A stretch of 64,000 nt of DNA from Astropecten irregularis (Eukaryota > Echinodermata > Asteroidea > Paxillosida > Astropectinidae): the NCBI GenBank assembly GCA_963971285.1, contig OZ020252.1, positions 8,779,662 through 8,843,661 of the forward strand, given 5' to 3'. A model generated the notes under the pieces. The model saw only the letters and a program-made list of their open reading frames with translations. It did not search any database and had not been told where the DNA came from. A program made the translations under genes and the position numbers. The stretch's first letter is position 1. The number at the start of each line of letters is the position of its first letter. Below are positions 11,607-23,034 of this stretch, in pieces.

Positions 11607-12071
11607 GAGCCTCTGTTTCAATTTAAGAATGATTTGTGAATTAATTTAAGTCTTTTTAGTTTAAAACAAAAAATCATGACCAAAAAATTGCAGACATGAA
11701 ATATTTATAGAAATTGTTTGCTAAATCAGCCCAGTAATAATATCTTACAGGGAAGTTGCAGGCCACAACAGCAAATGACTGAATTCATTTACAAATACAA
11801 CGATTTGACAATCATCATCTTAAAACACTATTAAAGCAAAGGATATTTTATTTTTATTTTCTGAGTTGTCAACAAATGGATTTTATTTTAAAAGCTTTGC
11901 AGACAGTACACATGTATTACAGATGCTTGCTCCCCTTGTTACAATTAAGGTGTGCAGAGCGAAATAACACTAAATAAAATTTCATGGTGGGAGATTTCAT
12001 TGTAAGGTTTGCTGTGTCAAAATGTCAGTAAAATTCTGGAGTTTTTCTTTTTGGTTCTGAAAGGAACCCAA

Positions 12072-12150
12072 GGGCCTATTTCGCGCATGAGATGCGTGAT
12101 CTTGCAGATTCATGTTCCCTGCAGGATACGCTAAAATAGGATCCGGATCA
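12072..12150. mobile_element. Fragment of a GGGCCTATTTC / GGATCC word element
   Basis: It begins GGGCCTATTTCGCGCATGAG and reaches GCTAAAATAGGATCCGGATC. It resembles the complete element at 36956-37065, which has the same GCTGAAATGGGATCCGGATC core. The right end is missing. Confidence 0.45.
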
Positions 12151-12398
12151 TTAAGTTTTCTGGCCATTTTTCAGTCTTAGTACTTTTTGAAAGAAGTCGC
12201 TCACATTTTGACATTGCAAACCAAATAAAAGTTTTGTAAGGAGCACAATTATAGAAATATAATATAAGTTATATATTATAATATATAAAGTCATGGAAGG
12301 CCCATCCATTACTGCAGGGGAGGGGGTCCATGTACAGTTGTACACAGATGGCTTAACTCTACATAAAATGTAGCCATGTTTTATTTCAGGATGTTTAC

Positions 12399-12771
12399 TT
12401 AAAGGTAGTATCATACTTTGGTTTTTGTCAAAGAAATACAGATTCATGGGCAAAAAATATCAAGGAAGATACAGTAACAGTGAACAGTCGTCGGTGAAAA
12501 TTTCAGTCCCATACGGTGCCCACTTTTTGAGGAAACAGTGAAAAACGGCCACAGTATTTTTTAAATCTTTTCTCTTTTATTTTTGATCTTTAAAAGATGA
12601 AAAATCATTTTGGTCACTGGTTTTACTCTTTTCTTGATAAATACAGCATTTCAGACAGAACAATGTTAATGGTATGTTTCTACCATCATCATCTTTGTAC
12701 CCTGTAAGTTATAGGTGAATCTGTGAAGATTTCTGTTTCGGTATGCTACCAAAGTATGATTCTACCTTTAA
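12399..12771 (+). mobile_element. MITE-A, full length
   Basis: It runs from TTAAAGGTAGTATCATACTT to GTATGATTCTACCTTTAA. The interior is typical, with a short local duplication near 12475-12490. Confidence 0.8.
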
Positions 12772-13129
12772 CATGTATCACTTGCTCTTAGTCCTCCATT
12801 TATGTTTGCTCATCACACACTTAACCAAGCCTCTCCACAACCTATGTTTGGCATGTACTCATTACTTATGATTATTTTCTATTTTTAAATAAACATTCCG
12901 GCCATATTGTGGCAAGTACTTAAATACATAATACGGATATTGTACATTGTTACATTTGTATACTGCCGGCAGTGTTGATTAATATTGTGACGATTCGTTT
13001 TTAGTTAAGTGAAGGAAAGGTACACAAACAATGTCCGAGATTATTTAGGCGACCGTTTGTAAATGTGCCTCATGCAAAAGCCAGGAGTGGGTCCATTAAA
13101 GTTTATCATGATTGAATGGTGGACCGCCG

Positions 13130-13200
13130 GTACGGTATTCCAGGTGTCACAGGTTCAGATCCCACTCCAGTCAATGTTTCTTTGTTCACCTGTCATTGCT
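13130..13200 (+). mobile_element. tRNA-bearing repeat, fragment
   Basis: It holds GTACGGTATTCCAGGTGTC, AGGTTCAGATCCCACTCCAG and TTTCTTTGTTCACCTGTC. The A-box side is degraded. Confidence 0.5.
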
Positions 13201-13619
13201 TGAAATCCTTGAATGGTGACAGACTTTTTCTAATTGTCATTTGGAATTATTGGCCGTCAGATCAAGACAGTCTCTGTATGATTTAGAGATTATTATTATT
13301 TGTGACTGGCTCTGGGGAAAATGAGTCATAAGCCCCTAAAACATGACAAAAAAAGAATTGTCATTAATTTGCCAGCATAAAACTTCATGTGAACATTTAG
13401 CTGAGCAGATAATGTAAAAAACAACATCTCACTATCGCTGTGAGATTTGGTTGGTGATATTTCTTTTTAATACCAAGGATGATTTCTTTGCTAAGCAAAT
13501 TTTAATGCTTAAGCAGATCAATGAAACTGGCCAGCAGGTAGCCAATAATATTATACCAGTCCAGCCATTCTCTATTTAACAGACTTTGGTTGTAGTCAGT
13601 CTAGCTATGTTTAGTCGAA

Positions 13620-13845
13620 GGGTCTTTACGAAATGACGCTTGAGGCTAGGCTGGGGATTTATTTTTTGCTACCGCCATTTTGTGTCCTAAATGAAATGAA
13701 GGGCTTGAGAGATACATGGCGAAGCTGCAGCCTTTCTTCGACTCAATCATGTGGCCCAATCACTTTGTTTCGTTTTGTTGGCCTCAAATGGCTGGTAGCT
13801 AAATAAGTCCCAAGCCTATAGCCTCAAGCCTGGTTTCGTAAAGAC
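13620..13845. mobile_element. Inverted-repeat element with GGGTCTTTACGAAATGA ends
   Basis: The ends GGTCTTTACGAAATGACGC and GCCTGGTTTCGTAAAGAC are inverted, and GCTTGAGGCTAGGCT is mirrored by AGCCTCAAGCCTGG. A second copy is at 42434-42654. Confidence 0.65.
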
Positions 13846-14089
13846 GAAACAAAGTTCTTCTGTCAGCCAGCTTCAAGTTGATCATTTTTAGCAAAGCAAA
13901 GCAGAGAGTATCATCCAGATTTAGATTTAAATTATTAAATTATCAAATTATTTTTTTGAAAAGAACATTTTATTTCTTTTGGATGAATGTAATGATTATT
14001 AATGTCAAAGTTTCAAATAAAATGTACAGTGCAAAAGAAAGATACATATACAATCCTTTATTGTGTTGGCAGAGGTTTAAGGTTGTGTT

Positions 14090-14165
14090 TTGGGTGGGGT
14101 TTGGTGTGGTGGGGGTGGGGCTTGGAGCATGATTGGGGAGGGAGTCGAGGGGTGTGGCTGGGTTG
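14090..14165 (+). repeat. G-rich low-complexity tract
   Basis: GGGGTTTGGTGTGGTGGGGG and similar runs continue for about 75 bp. Several closely spaced G-runs could fold as a quadruplex. No gene is seen here. Confidence 0.5.
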
Positions 14166-14409
14166 TGGGATGAATCATGATGGGAAGGGGGCCAATTTAA
14201 TTGTATTTACACAGCTGATCAGAACAAGAAAACAAAAGCTGCTGAAAATATACAAATATTATGTCCTTTTAAACTTGAGTTTATGCCAGAGCAAGTTAAT
14301 ATTTACAATAATGTACATCGACCAGAGGTCATGCAATAAAACCATTTAGTCAAAATATATACTGTACACAAGAAAAACCAGTCCTGCATCAACCATTTAC
14401 CACTGGTGC

Positions 14410-14620
14410 CATGGGCCAATTTCATAAAACTGTTAAGCACAAAAATGTCTCGCCCAATAAAATAAACCACCATTGAAAATTTCATTTGATATTCATGGTC
14501 AGCGAACAACAGCCAAAGAACAATCACAAGTGATACACAACACGTGGAGATTTGGTTGTTAACCCTGTTTTTCTTGAGGCGGAGGTTTTGTGCCTAACAG
14601 TTTTATGAAATTGGCCCCAG
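14410..14620. mobile_element. MITE with CAGGGGCC-type ends
   Basis: The ends CATGGGCCAATTTCATAAAA and TTTTATGAAATTGGCCCCAG are inverted. The interior TGATATTCATGGTCAGCGAA and AACAATCACAAGTGATACAC identify the family. Confidence 0.7.
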
Positions 14621-14992
14621 ACCATTTAGGAAAATATCAATCTGGACAAATAATTTGACAAATTAGGGGAAATATCATAAAGTGGGGATTTAGGAGCCTG
14701 GTAATAGTGGTATCACTGCGGGGGGCTCAGAAGGTCGATTTCTTTCTTTTTCTCGAAACTTTATGGGTCAATTACAAAAATGAGAATGCACAAGCATAAC
14801 GAATATATGAGGATCAGGAAAAAAACAATTATTCAAGCGAATTCATGATCTAGGAGTCGCGGTAGGTGCTGCAATGTTTCACCAAACTTGCATCTATCAA
14901 GATGTTTTTCAAAACCCATAGCGTTACGGCACCCCAAAAAGTGACTGCTATAGAAGGCTCACGGATGAACCTTGTAAAATCAGCAAAGTAGC

Positions 14993-15224
14993 CAGGGACC
15001 AATTTCAGAGAGCTGCTTTGCACAAATAATTATTCGCTAAGCATGACCTTTCTGTCTTAATAAAAACAGGATTAACAACCAAATTTCCATGCGTTGTTTA
15101 TCACTTGCTCTTTGGCTGTTGTTCGCTGACCACGAATATCAAATCGAATTTTCAATGGTGGTTTGTTTTGTTGGACAAGCCATTTTTGTGCTAAGCAATT
15201 TTGTGTGCTAAGCAAATTGGCTCC
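14993..15224. mobile_element. MITE with CAGGGGCC-type ends
   Basis: It starts CAGGGACCAATTTCAGAGAG and ends near GCTAAGCAAATTGGCTCC. The interior (CATGACCTTTCTGTCTTAAT, GACCACGAATATCAAAT) is the family core. It ends about 35 bp from the P450 stop codon, so it may lie within the P450 3' UTR. Confidence 0.7.
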
Positions 15225-15260
15225 ACAGTGACAAATTCAGTTCCTCGCGCTGTAAGTTCT

Positions 15261-18200
15261 CTAGCGAGGGACAGCAGACATCTTGAAGTCTTCAGGGAAG
15301 TAGTTTATTCCTGGCTTCCCCTTCACGTCTGGTAGTTCTTCCCCATCAGGAATACGAAGGGTAAACCTTTTTATGATCGCCGTGGTGAAGAGAAAGATCA
15401 TTGAACGCGTCCACCTCTCACCGGCGCAGGATCTCTGACCTACGAACAAAAGAACAAGAACAATACAAGTAATAAACTGCTGCAAACTGCTCATCAGCCA
15501 AAATGACCTGAAATATATCAAATGCTTAGAGTTAGGAGGGCCTGACGCTTTTTCGATCCTAGCAGGATCTTTCAGACTTTGAGAAAGATCCTGCGAGGAT
15601 CGAAACGCGTCAGGCCCTCCCAACTTTAAAGGCATTGCATACGTTTGGTAATGACTCTGAAAATTTATGGCAATAAAAACTTACTTGGTGAGAAGTACAG
15701 CTGCTTTGGATAGTACAATGCATATTGAGAAACGTTCAATTCGAAGTACCGCGGTTATGGAAACATATGTCACTTTTTATCTCCAAAAATTATGAATCTG
15801 AGAAGCGTTATGGCCGTAACGCTTCTCAGCTATTGACTAACTGTTCTCTGGCGTGAAATAACCGCTCTAGTTTGTCGCCAAAATCTCAAAAACGCTACTA
15901 CCTTTTGAATTGAAACTTTCACAGGTTAGTTTTATGGTATATATATTCAATTATATTGGTTTGAAACAAACAGTAGGCTCAAATTACCAAACGTATGCAA
16001 TCCCTTTAAGCAAAAGAACAAGAAGTAAGAAATTGCTTGTCTGCTTTGAGTGGTCTTAATCATGATGTGCCCGTATGATGGTCTGCAAGGCTAAGGAGGT
16101 ATACTCGGGCGTTTACTAAACGGAGGCTTATACTCATGCTCCAGCTCTGACATCCATATTCTGAAAATATAGGTTTTAGTTTTTCAATGGAGCTGAAGTT
16201 CTGTTTTCCTTTTCAAACCAGAGAATCTACTTCCCAACCGCAGCCAAAAGCCTCTACTTCATACCCATTATTTTAGAGTGGATACACGAAATGGAGCCTG
16301 GGCCTGAGCCTGAGCCTCCGTTTCGAAAAGGCCCATAACATCATTGTTTTTAAACGTGTGTTGCACTGTATGCATGCGCCTCACTTGACATAGGCTTTGC
16401 TCAAGTCGGGTCTCGTCCTTGCTTAATAATCGTAATAAAATCCGCAGTTAGCTGCTACCTACTGACAAGTGAGGGCGCAATAATGAGCACCAAGAACGAG
16501 AGTTCGACTTAGGCCAAGTCTACACCACCTATAGCTGCCGTACGACCAGACGATAACCACAGAGACTCGTGGCGCCGGATGTTTCGAAAGTTACAAGTTT
16601 TGTCGTGAGTATAAAATTTAAACCTTGTTTTCCCGCTGTATTGTTAAGTGCATTTAAATTGGGTTCCGGAAGTGAATGTAGGCATAATTTATACGTTTTC
16701 GTAACTCTACTTTTTGTAGTTTTCCTGGAGTAGTTATATTCCTTTGTGATTGAAGGAGGCCTAGTTTTAAGGTAAGCACACGTAGTAGTACGGAGCCTAT
16801 CTCCAAATGATAACAAACATTTGACAAAAATGTTCATTACTGTCTCGCACATTCATGAGCGTGCAAACTATTCGGGTAGGCCTAGTTGTTCTGTTACAGT
16901 CAAGGTGTTTGTGTGTACAATGTGTAGTCGTGTGTATTTCATGAAGGTTCTCCAAGGCCTGTGTAAGGCAAATGCTGCAATTTTGTACATGTACAAACAA
17001 CATTTTAGTGCATGTTATGAGGAGCTTGAAAAATGGCGGCAGTTTTTAATACATTAGGAAAAAAACACATCCAAGAACACGTGGCGTACGTATCCCGTCA
17101 CTAGCGCCCTCTCGTGGTTGCCTACGTACTGGCAATAAATATTGTGGTGCAGCTGGTTTCATTTAGAGAAAACAAATCTGGGAATCACAATTTTATGTTT
17201 GAGGCACGCGATACAAGACAGTATTATACTGCACACCATTTTAATACCTGCGGAAAACGTCATCATCCTGTGTTTGACGATGTACTTTCCGTCAGCGTCC
17301 AAGAAACGACCTGGATCGAAGGTGTCCGGATTGGTCCACAGTTTAGCGTCGTTGTTGGCCGCGTAGATGTTGGATAACACGACACTACCCTTGGGAATGA
17401 AGTAACCTCTCAACACGGTGTCCTTCGTGGTGCAGTGAGGGGCACCCAGAGCAGAGGTAGGACGAAATCGGAATACCTCCGTGATTACCGCAGACGTCAC
17501 GGGTAATCTGCTCTTGTGACACAAAGATGGTGTTTCGTCTGCATTCAAAATATAAACCAATTTTGTTTCCCGCCATTTTTTCTATGAGAAAAAGATCGGA
17601 TGAAAACCGAGCAAATGGAACTTTGTTCGAGCGAGCTTATGTGAAACTTTAATTTAATTATAATGTAGCTGAAAAAGGGGTAATCAACAATGCCAATTTA
17701 AATTTGAACTTTATCAACGGGTGTTATTAACAATTAAATTTACACTATACATGTACATTGCTCAACGATTCAGCCCGAACCGAGTTTTTGATTTAATAAA
17801 TAGGCCTTAAAGGTAATTTTCATACTTCGATTTTTGTTTAAGAAATGCCGATTCATGGGCATAAATATCAAGAACGATACAGTAACAATCATCTGCAAAA
17901 TTCCCAGTCCCATACGGTGCCTACTTTATGAGAAAACAGTGAAAAATGCCCACAGTATTTTAAAATCTGTTCATCGTTATTTTCGATCTTCCGAATATCA
18001 AACTTGTTTTTGTAGTCATTGATTTCAGACAAAACAAATTGTACATAAAGGTACGTTTCTACCATTACAATTATGTAGAGTCCTGCACGTTTAGGTGAAT
18101 CTGTGAAGATTTCTGTTTCGGTATTGTGATGAATAATTTTGTTTTATTAAAGGTAATATCATACTTTGGTTTTTATCAAAGAAATACAGATTCATGGGCA

Positions 18201-20737
18201 AGAATATCAAGACAGATGTTATAATAGTCATCTGTGAAAATTTCAGTCCCATACGGTGCCCACTTTTTTTTTTAGAAAACAGTGAAAAACAGCCTCACTG
18301 GTTTTCTCTCTTATTTTTGATCTTTTAAAAGATCATAAAGATTTTCGGTCGTTGTTTCACTAATTTCTGGATAAATACCGCATTTCATGTGGTAAAATTG
18401 TCATGTTTCTACCATCATCATCTTCATACCCTGTAAGTTATACGTAAATCTGTGAAGATTTCTGTTTTGGTTTTTTACCAAAGTATGATAGTACCTTTAA
18501 AAAGAGTCGTGCCCAAAACATTTCCAATTCATAACCCTTACCTGGATCAACAACCTCATCCAGTTCCCTCTGTATCCTCGTCTGCCATTCCGGGTGCAGC
18601 GTCAACATCTGCAACACCCAAAGCATGCCACCCAATGCCGCTTCCGTTCCCACTATGAAGAAATCAAGGAAGAGCAGTGAATAGTGAGCGTCTGGAGCCA
18701 GCGCAGCCCAGGCTTTGTCCATGCCCAGGTCGTGGTCTCCTTCCGTACGCCGACCATCTTGGCGAGTGTTTATCTCCACGGTGCACCGGTGCTGGATAGC
18801 CACTAGGCCGTCCACGAAGGATTCCCAGTCGGCACAGCCGGCCGCCTTCGGGTTCTCCTCAAATTTCTGACGTCTTGTTTTTAAGATATTCACGAAGCAC
18901 TCCATGAGCTGCTTCCTCCCGGGCATAAGTTTGTCAACAAAATAACGTGGAAGGACTTTGGAGGCCAGGATAAAGGCTGGATTCTGCTGCAACAGCTTCG
19001 AGGGGGAATCTCGAAGCGCCATGACCGATTGCTGGTTACCACTGTCGTCGCCAAGGAGTAATCTGTGTGAGGAACAATTTCCATGTCAAAATCTCCAGTC
19101 TTGAGATTTTATTTATTTTTTGCCAGAGTTGTCCCATTCATGGTTTTCACCTAGTAAGTATTTTTGTAATAAATACTTTTGCTTGAAGTTTGAAGGGCCT
19201 GACTGACTCGTTTCGATCCAAGCAGGATCTAAAAAAAACCTTTGAGAAAGATCTTGCTAGGATCCAGCATTTGATACATTTCAGGTCATTTTGGCTGATG
19301 AGCAGTTTGCAGCAGTTTATTACTTGTATTTAAGTACCTAAGTCTTCCAAAACCGATACTATTCAAGCACGATAACTGTTGGTGTTCTTAGAAAAATTAG
19401 TAACTTAATTGGAGGATATATCTTACAACGCCAGTGCATAGAATACGAAGCTGGATACGCTGAGCCTGGCATCTAACGGCTCTCCGTGGCTTGCCGCTAG
19501 GTGATGGCACAGGTCCGCCGCGCTCTTCGCAAAGAACCTCTCCCCTTTCGTCCGACCGATACCCATCACTCGCATGATTTCGGCCGAGAAAAGCTTTTGG
19601 TAGCGATGAAACGGTCCAGATTCCAAGCCTACCATTCCTGTGATGTTGTAAGATAACCAACCATACGTTGTATTAGTCGCAGGCGAGGCAGGCATTGGGT
19701 TTGAGGCATAGGCCCTCGGTGAATTTGGTCTTTGGATGGACTGACTTAAAGGTAGTATCATACTTTGGTAAGAAACCGAAACAGAAATGTTCACAGATTT
19801 ACGTATTACTTACAGGGTATGAAGATGGTGGTGATATAGAAACATACCGTTCAAATTTTCCGCCTGAAATGGTGTGTTTATCCAGAAATTAGTACAACAA
19901 CGACCGAAAATCTTTCTTTTAAAAGGTCAACAATAAAAGAGAAAAGATTTAAGAAATATACTGTGGCTGTTTTTAACTGTTTTCTCAAAAAGTGGGCAAC
20001 GTATGATGACTGTTACTGTATCTTCCTTGATATTTTTGCCCATGCACGAATCTGTATTTCTTTGACAAAACAAACACAATAAATATGATATTACCTTTAA
20101 AATTTAAACAAAAACAATCTGACATCAGATTAAAATCTATTAAGTCTCACATCCCTGGTTTAATGAACAGTTTTCCAGTCTTGTTAATAGATAGATAGAT
20201 ACAAAACTTTATTGTCCCACCAGGGGAAAGTTCATTTTGACCTTTGACATAAAACCATTTCTTAAGAGATTTGACAATGGTCACCTTTGTTTCTGCTTGC
20301 ACCAATGAGGGATCGGAAGAACATGGGTCTATCGTTGAAAACAGCTCCGTTAGTCACGAATGCCTCATGGATGATATCAACTTCACTCAGTATGAAAATC
20401 CGCGTCAGCCCCACCTATATTTCGATCACATGTAATATGAGAAACGTTATATTGTTATCTTCATATATAAAATATATGTAAATCATAATAGGTAAACTGA
20501 CTGAAGTCAAAGTCGTTGAAAAGTGAACAGAGAAAAATTGACTGCATGAGCCTCCGGCGTCGGGCGAGCCCGGACCGGCGTGGGGCCCGCCTCGTGGACA
20601 GTCCTGGCTGCGCGGCCGCCTCGTTGCGGTCGCTTCGGCCGGCGCCCAACAGCCGACTCAGAACTGGTACGGACCAGGGGAATCCGACTGTCTAATTAAA
20701 ACAGAGCATTGCGACATCCGCAGCCGGGGCGCTGACG

Positions 20738-20771
<34 letters not shown>

Positions 20772-22564
20772 AGTGAAGAAATTCAAGCGCTACAGGTTCA
20801 TTGCACTGCAAGGACACTGTCATAGAGCAGCAACACTGATCTAGAGACCGATGGTCCCATGTGCTGATCTATACAGATCAATGATCCCAAGCACTGATCT
20901 AGAGATCATGGAAACTGGGATTCACAAAGAAGGTAATCAGAGGATTAGAGAAACTGGAGAAGTGGGTGATCGTACATGGAGCGGGATTGGAACCAGTGAC
21001 CTCCGGAATACCGTTATTGAAAGGCAAACTTGAATGGAGTAACGTGCGACTCCCGGAAAAGTGCCGTACCGGTGCCCCCTACCAACTGAACCATCCAGCC
21101 CGACGTTGGTGAAGTCCCCAAATAGTCTTTTGTTTTTGGCAGCCAAGCCATGAAACCACTCGCATATACCGCTATATCCCATATAAGGATAATTGAAGAT
21201 ACACGCAACGTTAACAATGCTATACAACCTGAAAAACATTATCCGGGGGGATCACTCAAAGAGAATGCGGCTTTTCAATCAATATAATCATCCCATAACC
21301 ATGTGGGGAACCTGACTGGAATTAGTTTTAACTTCATCGAAAAGTGAACAAAGAAATATTGACTGGAGCGGGATTCCGACCATCGACCTCCGGAACACCG
21401 TACTAGCGCTCTTACCAACCAAGCTATCAAGCCATATGTTAAAGGTGTCCTTAAAAGTCAATTATGTGTTCATTCGGCAATCAAAAGCCATGAAAGCAAT
21501 TAATATTACTGCTATACGCCAAGGAACATTTTAAAACATACGCAACATTAGCATTGCAGTTGCAAACCACTATAAGGGAGATCTCTCATAGAGGATGCGG
21601 CTTAAAAAAGTCAATGATTTTTGAAAATGACAAGTGGCCGGAAACAAGGCCAAACATAATGTAGCAACTTTTGCGAATCAATCGGGGTTTTGGGGGTAAA
21701 ACTACTGTACTGGATTGCTCTTACTTCAATATCTAAACACTGTCATTGGGTTTAACTTAAAGGTAGTATCATACTTTGGTTTTTGTCAAAGAAATACAGA
21801 TTCATGGGTAAAGATATCAATTAGGAAGATGCAGTAACAGTCATCTGTGAAAAATTCTGTCCCATACGGCATACGGTGCCCACTTTTTGAGAAAACAATG
21901 AAAAACGGCCACAGTGTTTCTTAAGTCTTTTCTCTTTTATTTTGGATCTTTAAAAGATCAAAAATAATGTTGGTCACTGGTTTTACTATTTTTTCTGGAT
22001 ATGATAAATACATAATTTGAGGCAGAAAAATTTCAACGATATGTTTTTACCATCACCATCTCCGGTCCATACCCTTAAAGTTATAGGTAAATCTGTGAAG
22101 ATGTCTGTTTTTGGTATGCCACCAAAGTATGATACTGCCTTTAAAGAAAATGTATGAATTAATTTGAGGCTGAAACTAGAAGAATACGTGTTCGAGAAAC
22201 CCACAATGCGAAAAAGGTAAGCAAACAAAACGGGGTGCTGCATGGCCCTTACCTTCATGGTGAATACGGGTCCGTATTCCACTGCAAACTCGCGAAGACG
22301 TTGGATTGGATTACCTCGCATTTCTAGGAGTGAGCCTATGAAGGGTAAGCCCCTAGGTCCCGGAGGAAGTTTCCTCCGTGACGACCGAAGATATTCATGC
22401 CACACGAAATACAGGACACACCCACCCAGTACCGCCAGGAGGAGTGTCTGTACTGTGAGGAGAGCGGAGAAGGAAGAGGGGAGCCAACCACATCTCCCAG
22501 GACCATCATATGTCGATGAGATAACGACCCGAGAGTCTTCTCGCGAATCCAGATGAGCCGTCAT
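15261..22564 (-). CDS. Cytochrome P450, CYP2-clan type, complete
   Basis: Six exons read on the minus strand in order 22564-22253, 20414-20285, 19637-19427, 19062-18542, 17538-17248 and 15439-15261. All joins are GT-AG and phase-consistent, giving 547 residues. Motifs: a hydrophobic segment (LLAVLGGCVLYFVW, about 42-55), the proline hinge LPPGPRGLP just after it, I-helix VGTEAA (355-360), the K-helix ExxR as EVFR (412-415), FDPGRF (465-470) in the PERF position, and the heme loop FSAGQRSCAGE (486-496) with Cys493. The N-terminal anchor implies an ER membrane monooxygenase; the substrate cannot be read. Two oddities: the usual I-helix Thr is Ala (TEAA, not TETT), and the Glu of PERF is Gly. 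The start is the ATG at 22564; an in-frame ATG at 22651 would add 29 residues that do not look like P450. The introns hold MITEs, a 28S fragment and tRNA-bearing repeats. Confidence 0.93.
15467..15622. mobile_element. Two MITE-B halves facing each other
   Basis: AAACTGCTGCAAACTGCTCA and AGGAGGGCCTGACGC are followed by the opposite strand words GATCCTGCGAGGATCGAAAC and GCGTCAGGCCCTCCC. The element sits within about 10 bp of the pyrimidine tract of the last P450 exon's 3' splice site. Confidence 0.6.
15626..16009 (+). mobile_element. MITE-C (GCATACGTTTGGTAA ends)
   Basis: The left end GCATTGCATACGTTTGGTAA is mirrored by TTACCAAACGTATGCAATCC. An internal palindrome is GAGAAGCGTTATGGCC with CGTAACGCTTCTC. 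The second copy, in opposite orientation, is 46173-46537. It is about 385 bp, in the last P450 intron. Confidence 0.75.
16107..16334. mobile_element. Inverted-repeat element with GGGCGTTTACTAAACGGAG ends
   Basis: The left end GGGCGTTTACTAAACGGAGG pairs with CCTCCGTTTCGAAAAGGCCC. The interior holds repeated GAGCCTGAGCC words. Related elements are at 23035-23256, 35331-35573 and 54487-55237. Confidence 0.6.
17807..18125 (+). mobile_element. MITE-A, old diverged copy
   Basis: It starts TTAAAGGTAATTTTCATAC, and the family words are recognisable but heavily substituted. The right end is missing; it is followed 22 bp on by another copy in the same direction. Confidence 0.6.
18148..18500 (+). mobile_element. 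MITE-A copy
   Basis: It runs from TTAAAGGTAATATCATACTT to GTATGATAGTACCTTTAA. It ends about 40 bp from the donor site of the fourth P450 exon. Confidence 0.75.
19191..19330 (+). repeat. MITE-B copy
   Basis: It holds AAGGGCCTGACTGACTCG, GATCCAAGCAGGATC and its inverse GATCTTGCTAGGATC, then GCAGCAGTTTATTACTTG. The two GATC-bearing words form a hairpin. It lies in a P450 intron. Confidence 0.55.
19746..20100 (-). mobile_element. MITE-A copy, reverse
   Basis: It runs from TTAAAGGTAGTATCATACTT to ATGATATTACCTTTAA, with the interior in reverse order (GTTCACAGATTTACGTATTA first). It is in a P450 intron. Confidence 0.75.
20195..20262 (-). mobile_element. LINE 3'-end-like tail with TATC microsatellite
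   Basis: Read on the minus strand, CCCCTGGTGGGACAATAAAG is followed by TATCTATCTATCTATT. A GGGACAATAAAGT plus short tandem tail is typical of CR1/Rex-type LINE 3' termini. Only the tip is visible, 23 bp beyond the donor of the second P450 exon. Confidence 0.4.
20490..20543 (-). mobile_element. End piece of a tRNA-bearing repeat
   Basis: TAAACTGACTGAAGTCAAAG and GTGAACAGAGAAAAATTGACTG match the tail of the tRNA-bearing repeat. The expected continuation (GGAGCGGGATTGGAAC) resumes only at 20978, so 20544-20977 appears inserted into the repeat. Confidence 0.5.
20545..20786 (+). pseudogene. 28S rRNA gene fragment
   Basis: The stretch CCCAACAGCCGACTCAGAAC, ACGGACCAGGGGAATCCGAC, TTAATTAAAACAGAGCATTG, ATGTGATTTCTGCCCAGTGC and CTGAATGTCAAAGTGAAGAA is the conserved eukaryotic large-subunit rRNA core. 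It is preceded by about 90 bp of GC-rich sequence that fits an expansion segment. Similarity stops at AAATTCAA (20786), upstream of the R2 insertion region of 28S. It carries substitutions and lacks the rest of rDNA, so it is a dead fragment in the first P450 intron, antisense to the P450. Confidence 0.88.
20978..21300 (-). mobile_element. tRNA-bearing repeat, reverse
   Basis: GGAGCGGGATTGGAACCAGT, then CCAACTGAACCATCCAGCCC, AAGCCATGAAACCACTCGC and GGGATCACTCAAAGAGAATG. There is an interruption of about 55 bp inside the anticodon-arm region (21016-21070). Confidence 0.6.
21311..21605 (-). mobile_element. tRNA-bearing repeat, reverse
   Basis: GTGAACAAAGAAATATTGAC, GGAGCGGGATTCCGACC, CAACCAAGCTATCAAGCC and GAGATCTCTCATAGAGGATG. 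It is adjacent and parallel to the previous copy. Confidence 0.6.
21757..22144 (+). mobile_element. MITE-A copy
   Basis: It runs from TTAAAGGTAGTATCATACTT to GTATGATACTGCCTTTAA, with a duplicated CATACGG near 21865. It lies about 110 bp from the first P450 exon's donor. Confidence 0.75.
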
Positions 22565-23034
22565 GATGTGACGGACACGGCAAGCAAAATTAAAAAGCCC
22601 GAACAACTTGGTATCCCTCAGTAAGTCAGCAATCGCACAAGTGACAACCAAACCCTGGACGGGTTTTCATTTTATCCCGTTCCGTCATCCACTCAGAGAC
22701 CTCCCTGATGGTGGAAAACCACGCCCCTTAGCTTTCCACGCTCCTTGTCACGGCGTTGATCACGGTCATTCAGGGAAAATGTGCATTCAACAAAAACAAA
22801 CTATCAGCTAAAAATAGATGGATTGTCCTAGGCCCTAGGGTACGGTAAGCGCAGCCGGCTACGGGCCCGCGACAGGGGCAAGGACGATTTCACCCACGTG
22901 TGCTCGTTAGTGTCGAGGACCTTTTTTTAAATGCAAGGATAGTCTTGGTTCATGACGTTGTTATCACTCCAACGTACGAACAGATTCCCCTCACTGACCC
23001 GCACGCACGTACATGTACGTAAAGACCTCTCTAC

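Noticed and set aside
22565-22651. Upstream in-frame ATG for the P450
   Set aside because: The extra 29 residues are not P450-like. The ATG at 22564 already leaves a long N-terminal extension before the membrane anchor.
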